Source: an uncultured Bacteroidales bacterium | GTDB lineage: Bacteria; Bacteroidota; Bacteroidia; Bacteroidales; CAIXZF01 | Length of the DNA stretch: 64,000 nucleotides | NCBI GenBank assembly: GCA_903923925.1 | Contig: CAIXZF010000035.1 | Coordinates: 310,001 to 374,000 of the forward strand | Reading direction: 5' to 3' | Part shown: positions 42,767 to 49,880 of the stretch, one piece after another | How the letters are laid out: every line of letters begins with the position of its first letter | How positions within the stretch are numbered: the first letter of the stretch is position 1 | The notes under the pieces: generated by a model | What the model saw: the letters and a program-made list of their open reading frames with translations, nothing else | Database searches by the model: none | What the model was told of the DNA's origin: nothing | Position numbers and translations under genes: made by a program

Positions 42767-45700
42767 TGATTAGGCTTTCTGTTTCGTTGTTAAGTTCTGC
42801 TTCTTTTGCTTTTCTTACGTCGTCTTCTTTTTTCTGGATTTCTGCTTTTTCAGCATCGTTTATTGCATTGAGCTTCTGATGAGCAATCTCAACCAGATCA
42901 GAACCATCATAATTGTCGATGATACTTTGAAGTGTTTGTTTTGCTTGAACGATATTTCCAAGTTTTACATAAACATCAGATAGAAGAATGAAATTTCTGG
43001 CAAGCCAGGCATCATAAGCTGAGAATTCGTTAATAAATTCGAAAACCATTTTTTCAGTTTCCTTGTAATTTCCCTGATTAAATTGAAGTAGAGCCAAATA
43101 ATATTTGGCTTCAGCTCCTTTTTCGCCCTTCGTTAATTTATAAGTAGCTTCAAATTCTGTTTGAGCCAGGGAGGTTTGATTATTATCAAAAGCCGATTTA
43201 GCCATTGTAAGATGTGCCTCTGTTAATAACTCAGTAGAAATTTTCTCGGCACCAACTAATTTTTTTCCGGCAATAATAGTACTATCGTATTTTTTTAACT
43301 GATAATTACAACGCATTATTCCGGTTAATGCAGTTAGCTGATTTGCAGGGTTATCAGCAGAAGCCTCTAAACTTGTAAAGCTATTAAGTGCTTTATCATA
43401 TTCTTTTTTTGAAAAATTATAGTTTGCAACATTAACCAGAGCTGTTTCAGTAAACTTTGATTTGGAGTTACTGATAACATACTGATAAAAAGGAACTGCC
43501 TCATCTGTTCTATTCTGTCTGAAAAGACACTCTGCGAGGTAAAAATTTGCATTCAGCCGGAAAATCCCTTGCTGAAATTTATCCAGATAGTTCTTGAAAC
43601 CCTGACCTGAACTGTTACAATCGCCGGCCATGTATTGGTTTTCAGCAGCCTGATATGTAATAGAGTCCTGTTCGGCGTTAGAAACATTTGCGAATGGAAT
43701 ACTTTTAGCATACACGAAAAAGTCATCAACTTTATTCAAATCAACATAAATGTTCCGGATACTCACCAGGGCTTCTTTTGATTCAGACGTACCCGGGTAA
43801 TCAGATACAACCTTGCGGAAGGTTTTCAATGCTTCCTGATCATTGTCAGTATTATAATAGATAAGCCCTAATCGTAATAATGCATTTTTTACGAGTTTGT
43901 TTCCAGGATGTTCTTCAACCAAACGTTTGAATGAAGTTAAAGCATTCGTTTCGTCACCAATACTCAGATAAGTGAGTCCTAATTCATATTTTGCTTCATC
44001 AACAAGGTTTGATTTCGGATAAATGCTCATTAATTCTTTTAGTGCTTCTGTTTTTTCTTTTGGCCGGCCTGCAGCTCCCAAGGCTAATGCCTTTTGGTAG
44101 AAGGCATAATCGCCATCTGACTTTCTCATTTTTGAAGCCAGGTCATATTGAATAATTGCATCCTCATACCTTTTCAAAACGAAGAAACAATCACCTGCTC
44201 TCAACAATGCATCATTTTGTAGTTTCGGATCGTTTTTTTCTCCGGCAGCAATATATTTACGAAATTCGGTAAGAGACTTGTCGTATTCTTTCTGTTTAAA
44301 ATAGCAATAGCCCAGGTTGTAATTGGCATCCCTGTAAAATTCAAGGCTAAATGCTCCGGGAGTAGTCAGAAACTGCCGGTACTTTGAAGCTGCTTCATCG
44401 TAATTGCCAAGTCTGTATTTAGCTTCACCTATCCAATACCAGGAACTTGCGCTAATTTCCCTGTCATAATTATTGTCTGCGACCTTCTTAAACCAATCAA
44501 CTGAAGCTTTATAGTCACCTGAGTTGAAAACTTCAATCCCGTATAAATAGCTAAGCCTTAAATAGGCTGCTTTGAGTTTTTCATTTTTGGTTTTAATATT
44601 GTCAAGAATACCAATTGCATCTTTGTAATTCTTAGTCGACATAAAAAGATTAACGAGGTAAGTATATGCTTCATCAATTCTTCTTGACTCAGGATACTCC
44701 TGTAAATATTGCTTTAGCGCTTTAATTGCCTCATTGTAAGGATTATATCCAAGTTCATAGCTAAGCTTTGCATAGTTAAATAGGGCATCTTCCCTGATTT
44801 CTTTGTCAAAACCTTCCTTGTAAGCAGAATAAAATGAATTTAATGCAAATTTTTTCTGCCCCTTGCGAACATAACAATCACCAAGATGATAAAAGGCATC
44901 CTGGCTCAAAGAGTCTGATTCGGAAACGGCTTTGTTAAATTGCTCAATTGCTTTGTCGCAATTTTGAGTTTTATAATAGGTATACCCGAGTTCATAATAA
45001 TCTATTCTGTTAAGAGGAAGTTTTGTTTTTTCTTGATAAAGCTCAAGGTAGGGGAGAGCCTCTGAATACTTTTTAGCCTGGTATAAGGCTTCACCTGTCA
45101 TCCTTGCAATTTCTGGAATACGTTTAGTATTTGAAGTTTGAAGAAGGGTAGGAGCTAAAACTAAAAGTTCCTCAAAGTTGCCCAGTTTATAATAAATCTG
45201 AGCAATATAAAAAGGAACAATGTTTTTAAAAACTGCATCATCTTTAAGTGCTTGAAATTTAACAAGCGATTGATCATATTTCTTTTCAGTATAAAGAATA
45301 TGAGCCAGATAGTATTCTGACGCTGAGAAATATGTGGAAGAATTTCCACTTATTCTTTCGAAAGCTTTCGAAGCCTTTGAATTATCATTTATCCGCAAAA
45401 AACTATATCCCATTTTAAAGAAGTATTCATCTCTTTCCTTACCTCTGAGTTCATTAATCTGAACGGCTTCCAGGTATTGAATCGATTTACGGAAATTATT
45501 TTTCCTGTATTCAAGTTTTCCAAGTTGAAGATTGGCTGATAAATGTCTTGTATTCGCAGGAGTAGTTTCAAGAAATTCCGAAAAAGTTTGGTCAGCATTA
45601 TTGTTGAACAATTCAAAACCGCAAACTGCTGCGTAATACTCAGCAGTTGATTTCAATAATGAGGACTGATCCTTCAGTTGGTCGCTGACTTCCAGAAACT

Positions 45701-45860
45701 TATCTCTGGCAGCAACATATTTTTCTTTATTGAAGAGATCAAGCGCAGTCTGGTATCCTGCAATGGGATCTTCATAGATGATAGTCTGTTGCGAATGAAG
45801 TGAAGATGAAACGGTTATAAAGAATAAAAGAGCCAAAATGGGCTTGTGGTACGCTTTCAT
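42753..45860 (-). CDS. Large periplasmic tetratricopeptide-repeat protein
   Basis: 1035 residues with a signal peptide (ILALLFFITVSSSLHSQQ). Nearly the whole rest is TPR helices, about 25 units; good examples are QDAFYHLGDCYVRKGQKKFA, DANYNLGYCYFKQKEYDKSL and NALLRLGLIYYNTDNDQEAL. The C-terminal ~35 residues are a Glu/Lys-rich tail. TPR arrays bind partner proteins; the overlapping gene for an outer-membrane barrel implies that the partner is at the outer membrane. Resembles YbgF/BamD-like arrays only in fold. A weak promoter-like TACTTTTA lies upstream near 45885. Confidence 0.85.
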   Translation of the reverse strand: MKAYHKPILALLFFITVSSSLHSQQTIIYEDPIAGYQTALDLFNKEKYVAARDKFLEVSDQLKDQSSLLKSTAEYYAAVCGFELFNNNADQTFSEFLETTPANTRHLSANLQLGKLEYRKNNFRKSIQYLEAVQINELRGKERDEYFFKMGYSFLRINDNSKASKAFERISGNSSTYFSASEYYLAHILYTEKKYDQSLVKFQALKDDAVFKNIVPFYIAQIYYKLGNFEELLVLAPTLLQTSNTKRIPEIARMTGEALYQAKKYSEALPYLELYQEKTKLPLNRIDYYELGYTYYKTQNCDKAIEQFNKAVSESDSLSQDAFYHLGDCYVRKGQKKFALNSFYSAYKEGFDKEIREDALFNYAKLSYELGYNPYNEAIKALKQYLQEYPESRRIDEAYTYLVNLFMSTKNYKDAIGILDNIKTKNEKLKAAYLRLSYLYGIEVFNSGDYKASVDWFKKVADNNYDREISASSWYWIGEAKYRLGNYDEAASKYRQFLTTPGAFSLEFYRDANYNLGYCYFKQKEYDKSLTEFRKYIAAGEKNDPKLQNDALLRAGDCFFVLKRYEDAIIQYDLASKMRKSDGDYAFYQKALALGAAGRPKEKTEALKELMSIYPKSNLVDEAKYELGLTYLSIGDETNALTSFKRLVEEHPGNKLVKNALLRLGLIYYNTDNDQEALKTFRKVVSDYPGTSESKEALVSIRNIYVDLNKVDDFFVYAKSIPFANVSNAEQDSITYQAAENQYMAGDCNSSGQGFKNYLDKFQQGIFRLNANFYLAECLFRQNRTDEAVPFYQYVISNSKSKFTETALVNVANYNFSKKEYDKALNSFTSLEASADNPANQLTALTGIMRCNYQLKKYDSTIIAGKKLVGAEKISTELLTEAHLTMAKSAFDNNQTSLAQTEFEATYKLTKGEKGAEAKYYLALLQFNQGNYKETEKMVFEFINEFSAYDAWLARNFILLSDVYVKLGNIVQAKQTLQSIIDNYDGSDLVEIAHQKLNAINDAEKAEIQKKEDDVRKAKEAELNNETESLINENK

Positions 45861-46013
45861 ACTGGTAATGATGAATTTAGTCTTAAAAGTAGATATAATT
45901 TATCCGCGTGCTTGAGGGAATTTGTGTAAATTATTAACACTGAAGTTTTAATAAAACGGCAGTTTTTTTAATTTATTCTACAAAGTATAAGTTCTATAAT
46001 AAATACCCCAATA

Positions 46014-46419
46014 GGTGGCAGTCCTATAAGCCGGGTTCTGTCGTGTTCTATCATTTATCTGGGCATAATGTTACCATTATACTCTAACGACCTACCCCCC
46101 GGGATCGGGCGAGCAGCCCTTATTACCCACAAACACCTGAATGCTTGTGAATTGCTCCCGGTATATTTGGTCTTTCAACCCGTAAGGTTTACCCCCGGTA
46201 AAAGTCACCTTTTACCGTCGTAGGCTCTTACCCCACGTTTTCACCCTTCCCATTTTGCAGGAATGATTTAACTCATACTCGCTCTATGGAGGTTATTTTC
46301 TGTGGCACTCTCTGTTACCTGGTTGCCCATGTACCTTCCCGTTAGGAAGTACGGCGCTCTGTGTTGCCCGGACTTTCCTCCCTATGATTTCCATAGAGCG
46401 ATAGAACAGACTGCCACCA
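46014..46419 (-). ncRNA. rnpB: RNase P RNA, bacterial class A
   Basis: The catalytic RNA that trims tRNA 5' ends. The universal core GAGGAAAGTCCGGGC is on the minus strand at 46380-46366, and the 3' part holds the companion CCCGGCTTATAGGACTGCCACC. The ends pair with each other (GGTGGCAGTC at the 5' end, GACTGCCACC at the 3' end) to form helix P1 as expected. About 406 nt, normal for Bacteroidota. No protein gene overlaps it. The 153 bases from 45861 to 46013 hold its 3' flank and the TPR-gene promoter region, without a convincing terminator. Confidence 0.95.
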
Positions 46420-46451
46420 TTTGGGATTATTTATTCCGCTGAAAACGGATA

Positions 46452-47525
46452 TTATCGGTGTAAAATATTAACTTCAATAGCGCCAACACCATAATTCTTC
46501 TGACTGGCCTGTGTATATGTTAATCCTTCATAAGCGTCGAGCAAAAACTTTACTTCTGACTTTAATGTTCCATTTCCAACACCATGTATGAATATAACTT
46601 TATAGTATTTGTTGGCAATTGCACTTTCAAGTGTTCTCGTAAAATAATCAAGTTGCACTTTTAAGATCTGGTCAGTGTCGAGCTTAGCATTATCGCCCAC
46701 TAATTCATCAATGTGAAGGTCAATCTCTGCTATTCCCGGTGAAATCCGATGTTTATCAATCATTGGTATTTCCTTATACTGAACAGCACCAAGAACCTCC
46801 GTTTCATGACTGCCCCGCTTCGTTTCGGTGTATCGTCCAGAAATACTTCCTTGTTTAAGTAGTTCTAAAATGCAAAAATACAATGCTTTGCCTTCGATGA
46901 GTGAGGTGTCTTTGTAATTATCTTCTTTTATAAAACGACTTTCTTTAATGTCAAAATTGGTGCTGGCAGGTAATAATACTTTACCCGGTTCTTCAGTGTG
47001 AAATAGCAATTGAAGTAATCCCTTATTCCATGATGTTATTTCATTCCTGTCAATAGTCTGAAGGTAGACTTTACAACCATCAGGAATAACATCACAATCC
47101 ATACCTGTATAAGTCCCGTCATCTTCAGTAAGAAAATAAGAATAGAGGACTTGATAATCAGTATTGTTAACTATGAAAATATCAAGTAAACCAGTGATAA
47201 GCCATTTCTGATTATGGGGTACAAAGGCCATGTATATTCCCTCAGGTAATTTTTTGTACCCGGCTCTATTAAGTAAAGGAGTTATTTTTTCTACTGAATC
47301 ATCATAAGAATCCTCTGCAGCTTGTTGAATAACAAGTGTTTTTTCAGTAAAAAATTTTGCTGATTTTTCTGTAGAATCCAATTTTAACAACTCACTAACC
47401 ATTGTGGGGATTTCAAATCCATCCTCAATTGCAACCTTAACCATTGATGGGCTGATAATTTTACTAATTATTCCTCCACCTGTCTGGTTTAAAAATTTTA
47501 CTTTATCTCCTGTTCTGAATTCCAT
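46452..47525 (-). CDS. DUF2027 and Smr-domain protein
   Basis: 357 residues, cytosolic. The N-terminal part (~1-60, MEFRTGDKVKFLNQTGGGII, VKVAIEDGFEIPTMVSEL) has the DUF2027 KOW/SH3-like look; the middle is a beta-rich segment. The C-terminal ~85 residues are an Smr domain, marked by IDLHIDEL and the nuclease-like IFIHGVGNGTLKSEV. Smr domains cut nucleic acids at structured or mismatched sites in MutS2-type proteins; here it is a stand-alone fusion confined to Bacteroidota. A -7 element and inverted repeat overlap just upstream of the ATG, giving a practically leaderless message. Confidence 0.88.
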   Translation of the reverse strand: MEFRTGDKVKFLNQTGGGIISKIISPSMVKVAIEDGFEIPTMVSELLKLDSTEKSAKFFTEKTLVIQQAAEDSYDDSVEKITPLLNRAGYKKLPEGIYMAFVPHNQKWLITGLLDIFIVNNTDYQVLYSYFLTEDDGTYTGMDCDVIPDGCKVYLQTIDRNEITSWNKGLLQLLFHTEEPGKVLLPASTNFDIKESRFIKEDNYKDTSLIEGKALYFCILELLKQGSISGRYTETKRGSHETEVLGAVQYKEIPMIDKHRISPGIAEIDLHIDELVGDNAKLDTDQILKVQLDYFTRTLESAIANKYYKVIFIHGVGNGTLKSEVKFLLDAYEGLTYTQASQKNYGVGAIEVNILHR

Positions 47526-47532
47526 ATGTGGT

Positions 47533-47540
47533 GCAAAGAT
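47533..47540 (-). promoter_or_regulatory. -7 promoter element for the Smr gene (TATCTTTG)
   Basis: On the minus strand TATCTTTG ends 7 bases before the ATG at 47525, so transcription would begin at or next to the start codon. A 9-base inverted repeat overlaps it. Confidence 0.45.
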
Positions 47541-47563
47541 AATACTTCTACCGGCAAGTATTA
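47538..47563. repeat. Inverted repeat over the Smr-gene promoter (operator candidate)
   Basis: ATAATACTT, 8 bases (CTACCGGC), AAGTATTAT: a perfect 9-base palindrome whose lower arm overlaps the -7 element TATCTTTG. No U-run follows, so it is not a terminator; a repressor site is more plausible. Confidence 0.45.
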
Positions 47564-47648
47564 TTAATTATAGTGTATAAAGAGCAACGTTTCGTATCAA
47601 ACTGCTGTCTTTTATGAAATTAATGTACCTTTAGCCTTTATTTTAAAC

Positions 47649-48827
47649 ATGAAAAAGAGCTGTAATATAGATAGTTATATTCTTGTTTTTGTTTGTCTTA
47701 TATTAGCAATAGTTCTGAACTCTTGTAAAAATGACGTTACAAATTCTGAGGTTTCCATTTCTCCAACACCTTATGATCTTCCAATTCCTAAATTTTTTCC
47801 AACACAGCTTAATATTCCTGCAGATAATCCTCTTACTGTTGAAGGAATAGAGCTTGGGAGGTATTTGTTTTATGATGAAAGGTTGGCTGGCACTTCAAAT
47901 CCCGATTCAATGATGACTTGTGGGACCTGCCATCTTCAATCGCGGTCTTTTGAATGTGGAATTGATAATCCAAGGTTTATTGGCGGCAGACCTTTTGGTA
48001 TAACCGGTATACCTACTCCCCATTACATGCTTCCACTAATTAATCTGGTTTGGAATCAACAAGGCTATTTATGGAATGGCATGGTTTATAAGGATAATCC
48101 CAATGCCGCCAGTCGAAATATTGAAGATATTGTTTATATGGGGGTCACTGCACCGCATGAGATAGCCAGTGATTCAATTAGAGTAAAGACCTACCTACAA
48201 ACAATTCCTGGTTACCCTGAATTATTTAAAAAAGCTTTTGGCTCTGATAAAATAACTTTTAAAAATGTCAGTAAGGCGATTGCACAATTTATTAGGACTC
48301 TTGTCACAGCAGACTCAAAATTTGATAAATACCTTAGAGGTGAACAAACGCTTACTACACAAGAACTTAATGGATATGTGATTTTTACCACAGAACAAGG
48401 TGGGGATTGTTTTCATTGCCATGGCGGATCAGGAAATCCTTTGTTCACAACAAATCTATTTTACAACAATGGCACTGATAGTATTTTTGATGATGTTCGA
48501 GATAGATATAGTGTTACCGGAAATAACATGGATAAAGGAGTTTACAAGGCCACAAGCCTTCGGAATATTGTCTTTACTGGCCCTTACATGCGTGATGGAA
48601 GGTTTAAAACGCTGGATGAGGTAATTGAGTTTTATTCTTCAGGTGTAATCAATTCGCCTTATATCAGTTCTTTGATGCATCATGTTTCTACTGGTGGTGC
48701 TCAACTTTCACCTCAAAGTAAAGCAGATTTAAAGGCGTTTATTCTAACTCTTACTGATACAACTTTTACCAATAATCCTGTTTTTTCAAAACCAACCACT
48801 TTTCCTGATGGCTGGCAAGGAAAATAA
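47649..48827 (+). CDS. Di-haem cytochrome c peroxidase family lipoprotein
   Basis: 392 residues with a lipoprotein signal (LILAIVLNSC). Two c-type haem sites: CGTCH (~residue 92, high-potential or peroxidatic side by order) and CFHCH (~254). GRYLFYDERLAGTSN, the haem-loop region and TSLRNIVFTGPYMRDGRF match the CCP/MauG family. It reduces H2O2 with electrons from periplasmic carriers, or may act as a MauG-like oxidase; the second function is not excluded. No partner gene is adjacent. A weak promoter candidate TACCTTTA lies at about 47625. Confidence 0.9.
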   Translation: MKKSCNIDSYILVFVCLILAIVLNSCKNDVTNSEVSISPTPYDLPIPKFFPTQLNIPADNPLTVEGIELGRYLFYDERLAGTSNPDSMMTCGTCHLQSRSFECGIDNPRFIGGRPFGITGIPTPHYMLPLINLVWNQQGYLWNGMVYKDNPNAASRNIEDIVYMGVTAPHEIASDSIRVKTYLQTIPGYPELFKKAFGSDKITFKNVSKAIAQFIRTLVTADSKFDKYLRGEQTLTTQELNGYVIFTTEQGGDCFHCHGGSGNPLFTTNLFYNNGTDSIFDDVRDRYSVTGNNMDKGVYKATSLRNIVFTGPYMRDGRFKTLDEVIEFYSSGVINSPYISSLMHHVSTGGAQLSPQSKADLKAFILTLTDTTFTNNPVFSKPTTFPDGWQGK

Positions 48828-48893
48828 TTTGATGAAATTACAGGTTCTTTCAATACTTTTTCTTAAAATGCCTTTTAGATTCCTAATGTCTTG

Positions 48894-48901
48894 TAAATTT
48901 G
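48894..48901 (+). promoter_or_regulatory. -7 promoter element for the YD-like repeat gene (TAAATTTG)
   Basis: TAAATTTG, 16 bases before the ATG at 48918. No clear TTG at the -33 distance. Confidence 0.45.
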
Positions 48902-48917
48902 CACCAAATAGTCAGAA

Positions 48918-49823
48918 ATGGGAAATTCAATAAAGTCTGTTTCAATTTTCAGAATAGAGGATCCAGAATTGGAATTAACAGAGGATCAGATTGAAAAGGA
49001 AGGATATATACACTCTCTTTCAACCTACGATTTACAGGGAAATATTATTAAAGAAGTAGATTTTAATATTGTTTCTACAATCGAACACCAAACCGAATTC
49101 GAGTATAATGATAAAAATTACTTGGTGAAAGTAAATCAATATATGGAAGATGAGGTACTTACTGAATGGAGAGAACTAGTTCGCAATGAAGAAGGTCGGG
49201 TAGATAAGGAACTTCTGCATTATCTGGATGGTTCAATTGATGTAATTGAATATTCATATAATGAAGCAAATCAGCTTATTTCAAGGATTCAGACCAACTC
49301 TGATGAAGAGATTGAAAAACAGGAGAACAATGTTTACGAAGATGGGAAACTCATTAAGGAGGAAATAATTGATCAGGATGGTAATGTAACAGTTCTGAAT
49401 ACGTATTCCTATGCAGAAAAGGGAATTTTGGAAGAAAGTATTCATGAGCTTTTCAATGATGGAAAATCCACTCGCCTGATTCATGCTTTTGATGAAGCGG
49501 GTCGCCGTCAAAAATCATTGAGATACAATGATAAAAACCAATTAGTTGAGATTAGCAGGTATGTTATTGATGATATGGATAGGGTGGTTCAGATTGAAGA
49601 TGAAGACCAACATAAAAAAAGTCTGACTACTATTGAATATGATGACGCTGGCAATATTGTAAGTCAGCTTGAAAGAGATAAAAATGATGAGATAATTTCT
49701 TCAGTTGAACGAAGGTACTCTCAGGATAACAGGGTTCTGGAATCTAAAGTATACATGTCCGGACAAGGACACAGGCAGGATCAAGAGTATACTTTGATTT
49801 ATAAATATGAATATTTTGAATAA
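48918..49823 (+). CDS. Cytosolic YD/RHS-like repeat protein of unknown function
   Basis: 301 residues, no signal peptide or membrane segment, rich in Asp and Glu. It consists of about 10-12 degenerate repeats of ~20-23 residues with a Y-(N/D)-x2-(G/N)-x-(I/L) core: YDLQGNIIKE, YNDKNYLVKV, NEEGRVDKEL, YNEANQLISRI, DEAGRRQKSL, YNDKNQLVEI, YDDAGNIVSQL. These resemble the YD repeats of RHS shells, but RHS proteins are huge and secreted, and no toxin domain, core motif or secretion gene is nearby. I do not assign a function. It has its own promoter element and ends 57 bases before the cohesin-like gene. Confidence 0.7.
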   Translation: MGNSIKSVSIFRIEDPELELTEDQIEKEGYIHSLSTYDLQGNIIKEVDFNIVSTIEHQTEFEYNDKNYLVKVNQYMEDEVLTEWRELVRNEEGRVDKELLHYLDGSIDVIEYSYNEANQLISRIQTNSDEEIEKQENNVYEDGKLIKEEIIDQDGNVTVLNTYSYAEKGILEESIHELFNDGKSTRLIHAFDEAGRRQKSLRYNDKNQLVEISRYVIDDMDRVVQIEDEDQHKKSLTTIEYDDAGNIVSQLERDKNDEIISSVERRYSQDNRVLESKVYMSGQGHRQDQEYTLIYKYEYFE

Positions 49824-49880
49824 TAATCTGATTATACTGTCAGACAACTTTTTAACCTTGGTGGTGTCTTAAAAAATGTA

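Noticed and set aside
48918-49823. RHS toxin or polymorphic-toxin gene
   Set aside because: Too short, no RHS core motif, no C-terminal toxin, no immunity gene and no secretion signal.
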